From Candidatus Competibacter sp. (lineage in GTDB: Bacteria; Pseudomonadota; Gammaproteobacteria; Competibacterales; Competibacteraceae): DNA of 64,000 nt. The position numbers and the translations under genes were made by a program. The notes beneath the pieces are model-generated. The model was not told the DNA's origin and made no database searches. It worked only from the letters and a program-made list of their open reading frames with translations. Location: assembly GCA_029624815.1 (NCBI GenBank), contig JARSSH010000033.1, forward strand, positions 30,490 through 94,489. The letters run 5' to 3'. Numbering within the stretch: position 1 is the first letter of the stretch; each line of letters begins with the position of its first letter. Below are positions 55,882 through 63,985 of this stretch, piece after piece.

Positions 55882-56414
55882 GCGGCGAGGGCGTCGGGCT
55901 TGACGTCGAAGCGGCAGGTGCGGTCGCCAGTGGCCCAGCAATCGATCTCCTTGGCGGAAAAGGATTGACCGGTGTAGGCATACAGCAGACCGGCGATAAA
56001 ACCTTCGTCGTAATCGCAGACCGTGACGCCCATGAGCGGCAGGCCGGAGCAGTCCAGATCTTCCGAGACGGTGAGCATGAACGCCAGTTTTTCCGGATCG
56101 GCCCGTTCCACGCGCAGCACGCCGATCCCCATCTCCTTAAGCTGGTTCTGGAGTTCGGCGATAAAGGCGTTGAGTGGTTGACCGCGGTCGAGGACGTTCA
56201 GGCAGAACTCGCGGCCGGCGATCCAGCCGGCATCCCTCAGAATGTCGCCCGCCGTGTCGTCGCCGTAGCGCTGGGCCAGCGTTTCCCGCAGGGTGTATTG
56301 GGCCAGCCGGTAGATCGCCACCGGAAGTTGCGAGCCGAGATTGGGACGCCCCAGCTCGATATCGCCGAGGTCATCCCACTGAAAACGATAATGTTCGCCG
56401 AAGGTCGGGATCAT
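55878..56414 (-). CDS. V4R (4-vinyl reductase) domain sensor protein
   Basis: A 178-residue protein filling one V4R domain. Elements are RLAQYTLRETLAQRYGDDTAGDILRDAGWIAGREF in the first half, and GVTVCDYDEGFIAGLLYAYTGQSF then the cysteine-bearing C-terminus KEIDCWATGDRTCRFDV. V4R domains share a fold with H-NOX-type proteins and bind small aromatic or other ligands; the ECxAxGDxxCxF-type ending is the family hallmark. Coupled to the cyclase gene, it probably controls its activity. A separate promoter lies upstream, away from ureE. Confidence 0.9.
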   Translation of the reverse strand: MIPTFGEHYRFQWDDLGDIELGRPNLGSQLPVAIYRLAQYTLRETLAQRYGDDTAGDILRDAGWIAGREFCLNVLDRGQPLNAFIAELQNQLKEMGIGVLRVERADPEKLAFMLTVSEDLDCSGLPLMGVTVCDYDEGFIAGLLYAYTGQSFSAKEIDCWATGDRTCRFDVKPDALAA

Positions 56415-56519
56415 GGCTGGCCTCGCTTGCGGGCGGATAACGGGGGATGCCGGCGGCGGTGGAACCATCCGCTGGCCGACCACGGAATTGCGCAACGCGC
56501 ATCTCCTGTGTGGAATGGA

Positions 56520-56542
56520 ATTATATCCCTGTTCGATAGGGA
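56520..56542 (-). promoter_or_regulatory. promoter -10 with overlapping dyad upstream of the V4R-cyclase pair
   Basis: On the minus strand TATAAT lies at 56520-56525, about 105 bp before the V4R start. Immediately upstream of it TCCCT and AGGGA (56526-56530 and 56538-56542) form an inverted repeat with a 7-bp centre in the promoter spacer. A repressor there would block the promoter. A loose CGGACA -35 with a 19-bp spacer is the best available. This supports expression of the pair independent of ureE. Confidence 0.45.
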
Positions 56543-56616
56543 CGTGTCCGGCATTTTCGCAAAATCCCGCGAGCCAGGCGGCGGTCGATGCGGATCGACC
56601 GCCGGTGACTCCTGGT

Positions 56617-57078
56617 CTAGGCATGGTGGTGGCGTTCGCCACCGTAGGCTCCCGCCTCCGGTTCGAACGGCGCTTGTTCGCGGCTTACCGTCAGCCCCAG
56701 CTCCCGCGCCATGTCATCCAGTACGTGATCGTGCGAATAACGCAGCCAGCCGGAACCGAGTTGCAGGGCAACGTGGCGGTTGCCGAGGTGATAGGCGGCG
56801 CGCGCCAGCAGCAGGGCGTCATCGGCGCGGGCGGTGGAGACGGTTTCCGGGGCGGCGCGCACCTCCACGACGAGGCCGCTGGTGGCGCGCAGGCGGTCGC
56901 CGTGACGCAGCACCGTGCCGCGCGGCAGGAACAGTCCGGCATCCCGGCCGTTATCGAGCCGCGTTCGCAGTCGGCTCTTCCGCCGTTGCTCGAACGGCAG
57001 GGTTAGCGTGGTTTGGGCATCGACCGGCTCGCGCAGGCGTTCGGTAATCTGTAGTTCTGGAGTTTCATCGGCGTTCAT
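56617..57078 (-). CDS. ureE: urease accessory protein UreE (nickel metallochaperone)
   Basis: A 153-residue dimeric nickel carrier. The N-terminal peptide-binding half has [30 protein letters not shown], and the C-terminal metal half has [16 protein letters not shown] with the metal-binding histidine, then a tail ending GGERHHHA. The His-rich tail is shorter than in Klebsiella UreE but present. The start is uncertain among 57078 and two ATGs just upstream. It is separated from ureF by the V4R and cyclase genes. Confidence 0.93.
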   Translation of the reverse strand: MNADETPELQITERLREPVDAQTTLTLPFEQRRKSRLRTRLDNGRDAGLFLPRGTVLRHGDRLRATSGLVVEVRAAPETVSTARADDALLLARAAYHLGNRHVALQLGSGWLRYSHDHVLDDMARELGLTVSREQAPFEPEAGAYGGERHHHA

Positions 57079-57254
57079 TTTTCGGGGCATCATGGTCAAG
57101 GTGAATGCGTTCAATCATAATCGCGCGGTTTGCGAATCGCGCACGCCCGGCGCACTTAATCAAAAGGGTTCTCATCGAGGGCTTTGTCCCACTCCACATA
57201 CTTACGCTTGAATGGCTGATTGGATTAAACATGATTCCAACACTGAGGTTTTCG

Positions 57255-57761
57255 ATGGCTTCGCGTCGTGGCGCGGTGGCTTGGGCGATGTCCGGGTTCG
57301 CGGCGCTCGCTTTGCTGGCGACAGGCGTCGTCCGGGCCGGACTTTTCGATGAAGGTGGCGTATTGATGGTGCAGGGCGCGCCGGGCGTTATTCATTTCAG
57401 TCACGATCCCGAGCACGCCGACTACTCCTGGCTGGTTGGCGCGGAGTGGCAAACCCCTTCACGCTGGGTGGTCGGCGCGGCCTACTTCAACAACAGCTTC
57501 GATCAGAAATGCCAGTATTACTATTTTGGGAAATTCTGGCCACTGGAATCGATCGACGGCAATCTGTATTTCAAGCTGACCGGAGGCGTGCTGCTCGGCT
57601 ACAAGGAACCCTACGAGAATAAGATCCCATACAATCACGATGGCGTGGCGCCGGGCGCGGTGCCGGGGCTCGGCTACCGGTTCGGCGATTTCAACGTGCA
57701 GCTCAACTTGCTGGGCACGGCGGGAGCGATGTTTACCGTCGGTTACGATCTGTTCAAATAG
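57255..57761 (+). CDS. outer-membrane beta-barrel-like protein
   Basis: A 168-residue exported protein with a signal peptide (GAVAWAMSGFAALALLATGVVRA). The mature part alternates polar and aromatic residues typical of beta strands (WVVGAAYFNNSFDQKCQYYYFGKFW; YFKLTGGVLLGYKEPYENKIPYNHDG; APGAVPGLGYRFGDFNVQL) and ends with MFTVGYDLFK, a barrel-like C-terminus. The family is often labelled a glycerol-3-phosphate transporter in databases, but nothing here supports a transport role. GAGG lies six bases before the chosen ATG; ATG 57231 is an alternative. Confidence 0.78.
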   Translation: MASRRGAVAWAMSGFAALALLATGVVRAGLFDEGGVLMVQGAPGVIHFSHDPEHADYSWLVGAEWQTPSRWVVGAAYFNNSFDQKCQYYYFGKFWPLESIDGNLYFKLTGGVLLGYKEPYENKIPYNHDGVAPGAVPGLGYRFGDFNVQLNLLGTAGAMFTVGYDLFK

Positions 57762-57835
57762 CGTGTGTCAGAAAACGCTATGGCGCGATTGCCCTGCATG
57801 AAATCATTGCCTTTACGACTTTCTGGAGCCAAGCC

Positions 57836-58138
57836 GTGCCGAAGCTGAAAAGAATCCCCCGGAAGAAAATTTCCGTCGAGCAGTGGCATCACATGATTGC
57901 GGAAGCTGCCTATTTCCGCGCCGAACGCCGGGGTTTCCAGGGCGGTTGCCCCATGGAGGACTGGCTGGAAGCGGAATACGAAATCAGTCAGGCGTATGTT
58001 CAGCCGGAGCCGTCGCCCCGCGGGGCGCTGGTGTTCCTGGATGCCGTGGCCAAGCAGCCCGCCGGGGGATCGAACGGCTTGCCAGCGAGGTTGTCGGGGA
58101 TCTCCCATGAGGTTGGGAATCCTCCCGCCGGCGGTTGA
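57836..58138 (+). CDS. DUF2934 family protein
   Basis: A 100-residue protein starting at GTG with GGAG nine bases upstream. The core HHMIAEAAYFRAERRGFQGGCPMEDWLEAEYEI is the DUF2934 signature (IAxxAYxxAExRGFxxGxxxxDWxxAExEL). The C-terminal 35 residues look disordered. Function is unknown; the family is common in proteobacteria and often near stress or storage genes. It is convergent with the MscS gene. Confidence 0.85.
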   Translation: MPKLKRIPRKKISVEQWHHMIAEAAYFRAERRGFQGGCPMEDWLEAEYEISQAYVQPEPSPRGALVFLDAVAKQPAGGSNGLPARLSGISHEVGNPPAGG

Positions 58139-58282
58139 GCGTCCTCCCGCCGCCGTGCTTCCCAATATCGCCAACCACGGCGGCAACTTCCAAAACCCCG
58201 GCGCGACAAAGCGGCGGCTTCGTCAAACGGTGTCAACGCTCATGGAGCCGATGGGCTGGTGTGCCAGGATATCGGCGAGAAC

Positions 58283-60019
58283 TCAAGCTGGATTGGCTGG
58301 ACCCGATGGCGTGCCTTGCGCGGGCGTCGTCGCCGGCGCCGCGTACCACTGATCCTTGGGCACGAGCTTGGGTTCCGGCGGGTCGCTGATGTAGGCCGGG
58401 GTCATGATCGCCACGCCGTACTCGTTGAATACGTCCAGAATGTTCTGATGCAGCACCGAATAAAGCCGGGCCATGGCTTGGGGATCCTTGCAGTAGGCGT
58501 TCAGTTCGTAGGTCACGGCAAAATCCCCGAGCGCGGTCTGCAGCACGAACGGCGGCGGTTGCTTGAGCAGGCCCACCGTGCGGTCGGCGGCCATTCGCAG
58601 CATGGCTTCCACCTGCCGCCAGGGTGTCTCGTAACCGATGCCGACGGTGGTATGCAACACCAGCCCCTGCTCTCTGGCGAACGTGCTGTAATTGATGACT
58701 TCACCGTTCAGGATCGTGGTGCTGGGGAGGACGATCTCTTCGTTCTTGGGCGAGCGCAGCCGGGCCACCAGCACCCGCATCTCCATCACGTCGCCGACGA
58801 TGCCGTTGATCTTGACCCGATCGCCGATCTTGAACGGGCGCCGGTAGGCCAGACTATAGCCAGCGATGATATTGGCGATGATCGAGGACGAGCCCAGCGA
58901 GATAATCAGGCCGAGAAAGATCGAGATACCCTTGAAGGCGTCGGATTGCGAGCCCGGAACGTAGGGATAGGCCATCACTACCGCGAAGATGATCACCAGC
59001 AGGCGGGCAATCCGGTAAGTCGGCCACGCCCATTCCCGCTCGAAGGACGCCAGCCGAATGGCTCCTTGGTCGATGCTGCTGAAGAAGGTTTCGATCATCT
59101 TCAGGATATAGCGAGTCACCAGGATCAGGAGCGCAATGAAAATCAGATCCGGGATCGTGGCGAGCACGGCCAAGGCCATGGCATGTATTGGGTCCAGGAT
59201 CAAATCGAACAGCCATGCTGCAAACGGTCGCGTCCAGGGATACAGGCCGAGGACGAAGTTGAGGGAGAGGAATGCCAGCGCCGCCTTTAGCAGCACGAAA
59301 ATCACCTTGAGAGCGCCACGCGAGGCGTTTGCCAACTGTTGGGCTCTTAAGAACCGCGCCGATTGCGCCTCCAGCGCCTTGAGATGGATCTGTAGCCGTC
59401 GCGCGACGATATCGTCCAGGTGATGAAAGCTCCGATGGAAACCGAACAACAGCCCCACGGCCGCCAGAATGGCCGCGAGGGCGTACAGCGAGTTGATCAG
59501 CAACACGCGCGGACTGCGGTCGTGGCGGTAGGACGCGATCGCTTCGATGAGTCGGAGCTGGGTCGCTTCAGCCAGGATTTTCCGGCTGATCCCTTCCAGT
59601 TCAGCGTCGGCATCGAACAGGTTGAACAGAAAACGGTCTCCGGCGTGCAGGTCGGTGCGGTCGCCTTTGTCTTCCGTTCGCACCGCTCCGGCGGGTATGG
59701 CGGGATCCTTGGCGGCGGTCACGATTCTGCGGGCAATTTCCTCGGCGCGCTGTTGCGCCGGGAAGGCTTCGACGCCCCGCACGCTGAGAACAACCCGCCC
59801 GTCCACCAATACTTCCGCGCGTTCGTACTGACCTGCCGCGAGAGGGTAGGGGGCGCCGGTTTCCGCGGCGGTTGCAGCGGTCGCGATGGCGATCCAGATC
59901 CAAAGCGTGAGGCCGGCGACCGGCCGCCAAGCCGGCGACCGGCTGCTTGCGGGTTTTTCCGCAAGCACTGACTTGGCGGATCCCTCCTGCCGAGAAACGG
60001 AATCATTGAAACCGTGCAT
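58283..60019 (-). CDS. MscS-family mechanosensitive channel
   Basis: A 578-residue inner-membrane channel. A signal peptide or first helix (GLTLWIWIAIATAATAAE) leads into a periplasmic domain (about 55-170), then membrane helices near 172-195, 225-250, 275-300, 337-360 and the pore helix (FLGLIISLGSSSIIANIIAGYSLAYRR). The cytoplasmic beta domain has PFKIGDRVKINGIVGDVMEMRVLVARLRSPKNEEIVLPSTTILNGEVINYS, the MscS signature. It is longer than E. coli MscS (286) and resembles the periplasm-extended members. It opens under membrane tension. Confidence 0.95.
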   Translation of the reverse strand: MHGFNDSVSRQEGSAKSVLAEKPASSRSPAWRPVAGLTLWIWIAIATAATAAETGAPYPLAAGQYERAEVLVDGRVVLSVRGVEAFPAQQRAEEIARRIVTAAKDPAIPAGAVRTEDKGDRTDLHAGDRFLFNLFDADAELEGISRKILAEATQLRLIEAIASYRHDRSPRVLLINSLYALAAILAAVGLLFGFHRSFHHLDDIVARRLQIHLKALEAQSARFLRAQQLANASRGALKVIFVLLKAALAFLSLNFVLGLYPWTRPFAAWLFDLILDPIHAMALAVLATIPDLIFIALLILVTRYILKMIETFFSSIDQGAIRLASFEREWAWPTYRIARLLVIIFAVVMAYPYVPGSQSDAFKGISIFLGLIISLGSSSIIANIIAGYSLAYRRPFKIGDRVKINGIVGDVMEMRVLVARLRSPKNEEIVLPSTTILNGEVINYSTFAREQGLVLHTTVGIGYETPWRQVEAMLRMAADRTVGLLKQPPPFVLQTALGDFAVTYELNAYCKDPQAMARLYSVLHQNILDVFNEYGVAIMTPAYISDPPEPKLVPKDQWYAAPATTPAQGTPSGPANPA

Positions 60020-60166
60020 TGCCCTTGACCTCTTCCCAAGTGGATGGCTCGCTCAACCCGCGAAATCACAGCCCGAAGGCTGGAAAAATTATAGAGCTTT
60101 CCAGGCTGGGAAACCTGTCCCCTGCGCGAGAGGCTCACCACCTATCAATTTGAGCCAATTGAGCGC

Positions 60167-60785
60167 GACCTGCCCGGACACTTTGGCGACGGGACAGCGA
60201 TCCCTGCCCGGTTCGGCCGCTGGGCGGCAAACGGTGTATGGGAAGCGGTATTCGAGCAGTGGGCGGGGGATGCGGACAACGAGTACGCAATGATCGATAG
60301 CACGATGGTGCGTGCCCATGGACACGGCGCGGGAGCAAGAAAGACCGGAGCGGGAAGGCTCGGGGAAACCAAGCCATTGGACACGACAAGGGCGGGTTGA
60401 GCACGAAAATCCATGCCACGGTGGACGCGCTAGGCAATCCTCTCGGCTTCATGTTGACGCCTGGCCAAGCCAGCGATCTCGACGGCGCGGATCGATTGCC
60501 GCCGACCCTGGCGGCGGAGGCCATGCTGGCCGACAAGGACTATGATGCGGACCAGCGCGTGATTGAGCCGTTGCGGGCTGCTGGCAAGCAGGCCGTGATC
60601 CTCCCAAGCGCAACCGGAAACAGCCGCGCCCCTACGATAAGGAACCCTACAAGGCAAGGTACTTGATTGAGAACTTCTTTTGTAAACCCAAGCAATTTCG
60701 TTCCATCGCCACCCGTTACGACAAAACCGCCCGCGATTTCCTGGCGGCCGTTTATCTGGCTTCAACCGCCATCCGGCTTAATTGA
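60167..60785 (+). pseudogene. decayed IS5-type transposase
   Basis: Homology to an IS5-family (IS427-like) transposase is split over three frames. The first part is FGRWAANGVWEAVFEQW then MIDSTMVRAHGHG; the second GLSTKIHATVDALGNPLGF and MLADKDYDAD; the third PYDKEPYKARYLIENFFCK then FRSIATRYDKTARDFLAAVYLA, ending at TGA 60785. The acidic DDE residues can be traced (IDST, ADKDYD, IENF), but the conserved Gly of DKGYD is Asp. Two frameshifts and an absent N-terminus mean it cannot move itself. No terminal inverted repeats were found by eye. The 150 bp upstream, to the MscS start, hold nothing recognisable. Confidence 0.85.
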
Positions 60786-60831
60786 GGACACGTCGCACAG
60801 CGTTCCCGGTGCCGCAAGCGGAATAGGATGG

Positions 60832-60948
60832 CGATATAGCGCTCCTTCCTGAATTGTGGCATCGCCGTTTCGAACCACTCCGGCGCGGCACGCCACCCCT
60901 CCTTCCAAGGAAGGGAGATTCCACCACCGAGGTGGGAGCGCTATATCG
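60832..60948. repeat. 117-bp element with perfect 14-bp terminal inverted repeats
   Basis: CGATATAGCGCTCC (60832-60845) and GGAGCGCTATATCG (60935-60948) are exact reverse complements separated by 89 bp. The interior has a CTTCC/GGAAG hairpin and no open frame of note. Size and layout are those of a miniature inverted-repeat element; no clear target duplication flanks it. It begins 46 bp after the transposase remnant but its ends do not obviously derive from that element. Confidence 0.55.
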
Positions 60949-61141
60949 AATGCATGGCATTGGCCGCCCCGGACCGGGGCGATCATCCGCGGCGGGCCAT
61001 AACGAATTATCGCTGCTCTTTTTCTGGGTCGAGCGCCGCGCCTGGATTGCGGCCATGGCCCATCCGAACCAACGTGAAATCCCCCTGCCGCCGAATGGCC
61101 ACAACCGCTGGTTTGCATGTGGCTGGATAGGGACGTGCTAG

Positions 61142-61177
61142 ACGGTCACCCACCTAAAATTTAGAGGGGGTGACCGT
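61142..61177. repeat. 36-bp inverted repeat downstream of the large secreted protein gene
   Basis: ACGGTCACCC (61142-61151) pairs with GGGTGACCGT (61168-61177) around an AT-rich centre containing CTAAAATTTAG-like symmetry. It lies 18 bp beyond the stop of the leftward secreted-protein gene, so it may end that transcript, although the T-tract is inside the loop. It also resembles the end of an insertion sequence. Which is right cannot be told from one copy. Confidence 0.45.
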
Positions 61178-61195
61178 TTATCGGCGTTTTCCGGA

Positions 61196-63736
61196 TCAGG
61201 GTGAAGAGCTTTTCATGCCGATATCCTCCGCAAAATCAATGGTGGCCGGTTGTCCGTTTGACAAGGTAACGCTATAACGGGTCGAGCCCGACGCGGATAA
61301 GGACGTATCGTTATAGGAACCCTGCATATTGACGGTGGCCACATGGTTGCTACCGCTGTATATGGAGTAGGAATACGAAAAACTGCCATTTACCACGTTT
61401 GGAGTGTAGGAAATATCTCCGCTACGGGTCAGTGTGGATTCCGTGCAACTCCCTCTTGAGTCAAAGTTATAGGTGAATGAAAAAGACGTCCGCGTAAGAG
61501 TTAGCGATTCGTTTTGCAGGGTTGCCGAGGCGCCAGCGGACGCACAACGTTGGGGGCAAGATCCTTGGGCCCCGTAATTCGCGGTTGCCGTGAAACAGAT
61601 TGTGCTTGAGCCCGAGTACGACCTTACCGCATCTTCGTGTTTAGCAAATCCATCGTCGGGTTGGCCGAAAGCGCCGCAGCCGACGCTATTGCAGGCCCGG
61701 ACCGTGTAGGTATAGATCAGATCGGGGGTCACATCGGTATCGTCGAAGGAGGTGCCGGTCGGCGAACCGATCCGCAACCCGTCGCGATGCACGTCGTAGG
61801 ACGTAGCCCCCGCGACCGGATTCCAGCTAATCCGAATCCGGTCTGGATAAGTGCCGTCGCTAGCCAATACGCCAAGCGGTGCTTCGGGGAGCGTGGGAGT
61901 TGGGTCCGGTTGCGCTGGCGGCGCTTCCCAAGGCAGTACCGGGGTCTGGGCGATCTCGTCCTGGCGGGTTTGCAACTGGGTGGCGACCGGTTCCAGGCAC
62001 GAGACGCCGCCGCCGGCCGGGCCACAGGGGGCTTCGGGAATGTCGGCGTCGGCCTGCAGTGCCTGTCGCACCAGCGGGTCGATGCCCGATGCGGGGGGTT
62101 CGGCCGCCGCGCCACGCCGGGTGGCGGATCGGCTCAGGAAGGCCTCGATCAGCGAGGATTGGCAGGCGTCGGGGGCGACCAGGCCGCTTACGCCGGCCTG
62201 GGTGGCGGCGGTGCGCACGGCGCACAGGGTTTCGCCGGCGGCGACGCTGCCATACCAGTAGCTGTTGACCAGCAGGGCGTTCAGGGTAAAGCGCGAGGCG
62301 GCGGCTTGCGCCGGCCGGGCGGATGCGGCCTCGGCGCCGGGTGGCGCCAGTTGCCGGCCGGTGCTGGCCGGTGCGCTCTGCACCGCCTGTCGCACTCGCT
62401 CGGCCATGGTTTGCAGGGCGCGCAGCCGGCCGCCGTCGACTAGCACGGTCGCCGGGTTGCCCTGCGCGACGCCGTTGCGGAAAAAGCTGACCGTGACGTG
62501 GGGGGCGGAGGCGGCGAGATCGAAGTGACCGAAACGCGCTTCGACCCCGCTGGAGTCGGTGTAGACGCTGGGCAGGCCATCCGGCGTAAGTTGCAGGTCG
62601 GCGGATTGGCCGGTTTGCCTTTTGGCCCAGGTGATCCCTTCCAATTGCGTGGGTTGGCCGTCGCCGCGCTTGGCGGCGCGCACGCCGGTGCTTTCCCCGG
62701 CCGTTGTGTCGGAGCCGGCCACGGCCATGGGGTTGAGCACGTCGGTGATGGCGGAGATCAGCGCCAGTCGGGAAGGGGTGGCGGTGGTGCGGGCCACGAT
62801 GAAGTTCTGCGCCGGCTCGGACCATTCGGCGAGAGTGGTCTGGCCGCTTGCCGGAAAGTCGTCGAAGGTGAAGCGGCCGCTAAGTCCGGTTAGGTATTCG
62901 CCGCCCAGGGAGGCGACCGAGAAGTTGACGTTGGCGAATTCCACGCCGTCGGCGAAGGCGCGTAGGTTGTGGGTGCCTGGGCTGATCCGGCTCCAGTTGT
63001 AGGTGAGCCCAAAGCCGTTGTCGCGGTCTCCGCAAGCGGTGACGGTGTCGGGTCGGTCGGTGCCGTGGGCGGTCGCCAGGCGGGCGCCGCCGTCAATGCT
63101 GATTTCCACCCGGGTGGCGGCGCAGACCCAGCCGCGAATGAGGCCGACGCCGCTTTCGTACGAACCTTGGGTGGGGGATTCCAGCGCGGCGCCGCCGGTG
63201 GCGAGCGGGCTGAGCGCTGGCGCCGCCAGTACGCTGGCCCCGCGCCGGATAAAGACAAAATTCTGGTGGGGCTCGGACCACAGGATTTGCGGTGAGTCGC
63301 CGGGGTTGGGGAAGTCGCGCAGGGTGTATTGCGCCCGTAGGCCGCTCAGAAACGGCCGACCCAGAGTGGTGACCGTGAAGTTGACGCTGGCGAATTCCAC
63401 CCCGTCGGCGAAGGCCCGCAGGGTGTGAACGCCGTCGCCGATTTCGCCCCAATTGTAGGTGAGGCCAAAACCGTTGTCGCGGTCCCCGCACACGGTGGCG
63501 GTGTCGGGTCGGTCGGTGCCGTGGGCGGTCGCCAGGCGGGCGCCGCCGTCAATGCTGATTTCCACCAGCCCCGCTTGGCAGGCCCAACCCCGGATGAGTC
63601 CCACCCCGCTTTGCACAAAGGCTCCCGCCGAGGGGGATTCCAGGACTGCTTGCGCGTGGGCGGTGGCGATCGGACCAAACCAGGCGAGTGCGATTGCCAG
63701 AAGCAGTCGTGGCCACGTTAAAGTTTGGTGTTGCAT
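61196..63736 (-). CDS. large secreted protein with tandem GWxC/CGDxDNGFG repeats and a fibronectin III domain
   Basis: An 846-residue exported protein with a signal peptide ending at AHAQA. Two repeats of a 152-residue unit (about 31-163 and 184-314) each contain GVGLIRGWxC, EISIDGGARLATAHGTDRPDT, CGDRDNGFGLTYNW, a H-x-LRAFADGVEF strand, and a WSEPxQNF end; the two cysteines per unit could pair. Residues 400-610 are less ordered with four cysteines, 617-698 form a fibronectin III domain (PEAPLGVLASDGTYPD, YTYTVRACNSVGCG), and the Ser/Thr-rich C-terminus (700-840) looks beta-rich. A GGGAGGT leader supports the start. It probably acts at the cell surface or in the matrix; function unknown. Confidence 0.88.
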   Translation of the reverse strand: MQHQTLTWPRLLLAIALAWFGPIATAHAQAVLESPSAGAFVQSGVGLIRGWACQAGLVEISIDGGARLATAHGTDRPDTATVCGDRDNGFGLTYNWGEIGDGVHTLRAFADGVEFASVNFTVTTLGRPFLSGLRAQYTLRDFPNPGDSPQILWSEPHQNFVFIRRGASVLAAPALSPLATGGAALESPTQGSYESGVGLIRGWVCAATRVEISIDGGARLATAHGTDRPDTVTACGDRDNGFGLTYNWSRISPGTHNLRAFADGVEFANVNFSVASLGGEYLTGLSGRFTFDDFPASGQTTLAEWSEPAQNFIVARTTATPSRLALISAITDVLNPMAVAGSDTTAGESTGVRAAKRGDGQPTQLEGITWAKRQTGQSADLQLTPDGLPSVYTDSSGVEARFGHFDLAASAPHVTVSFFRNGVAQGNPATVLVDGGRLRALQTMAERVRQAVQSAPASTGRQLAPPGAEAASARPAQAAASRFTLNALLVNSYWYGSVAAGETLCAVRTAATQAGVSGLVAPDACQSSLIEAFLSRSATRRGAAAEPPASGIDPLVRQALQADADIPEAPCGPAGGGVSCLEPVATQLQTRQDEIAQTPVLPWEAPPAQPDPTPTLPEAPLGVLASDGTYPDRIRISWNPVAGATSYDVHRDGLRIGSPTGTSFDDTDVTPDLIYTYTVRACNSVGCGAFGQPDDGFAKHEDAVRSYSGSSTICFTATANYGAQGSCPQRCASAGASATLQNESLTLTRTSFSFTYNFDSRGSCTESTLTRSGDISYTPNVVNGSFSYSYSIYSGSNHVATVNMQGSYNDTSLSASGSTRYSVTLSNGQPATIDFAEDIGMKSSSP
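63043..63566. repeat. direct repeat inside the secreted-protein gene (68 bp identical, 456-bp period)
   Basis: Bases 63043-63110 and 63499-63566 are identical over 68 bp. They encode the SIDGGARLATAHGTDRPDT portions of the two protein repeats. The rest of the two units is clearly diverged, so this patch has been kept or made identical recently, by gene conversion or selection at the DNA level. Confidence 0.85.
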
Positions 63737-63793
63737 AAATACCTCCCGATCAAATCGTGTATCGCAGGTACGGTGATATGCCTTTCCACCGTC

Positions 63794-63824
63794 ACCTTTT
63801 GATAGGCATGACCTATTAAAAGGT
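63794..63824. promoter_or_regulatory. 31-bp palindrome upstream of the secreted-protein gene
   Basis: ACCTTTT-G-ATAGG (63794-63806) and CCTAT-T-AAAAGGT (63812-63824) pair in twelve of thirteen positions around a 5-bp centre. It lies 58 bp upstream of the start codon of the leftward gene, in otherwise AT-rich DNA. It could be an operator for a dimeric regulator or a 5' UTR stem-loop. No regulator is adjacent. Confidence 0.5.
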
Positions 63825-63916
63825 AACATGTGAATACTAGCACAGATGTCACATTAATACCACTATATAAATAATGTAATTAAGAGTAAGCTTCGCGTAA
63901 TTAATTGCTTATAAAC

Positions 63917-63948
63917 AAAAAAGCCTTCGCTTACGCGAAAGCTTTTTT
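63917..63948. terminator. bidirectional intrinsic terminator
   Basis: AAAAAAGC-C-TTCGC pairs with GCGAA-A-GCTTTTTT around loop TTAC (63917-63948). The A-run on one side and T-run on the other make it work on both strands. It separates the leftward secreted-protein gene from whatever lies to the right, and ends a transcript arriving from either side. Confidence 0.8.
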
Positions 63949-63985
63949 GGTCAAGTCTTATTGTTGCTGGAAAAAAGGAGACGGG

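Larger units (their letters stand above)
60786..61195. other. 410-bp gene-free stretch beside the transposase remnant
   Basis: No gene is supported on either strand. The stretch holds a 117-bp inverted-repeat element, an inner CTTCC/GGAAG hairpin, and a 36-bp palindromic structure just beyond the end of the repeat-protein gene. Together with the decayed transposase it forms a small island of mobile-element debris. Confidence 0.6.

Noticed and set aside
63829..63853. TGTGA and TCACA half-sites resembling a CRP operator
   Set aside because: The half-sites are 15 bp apart, not 6, so the spacing does not fit CRP.
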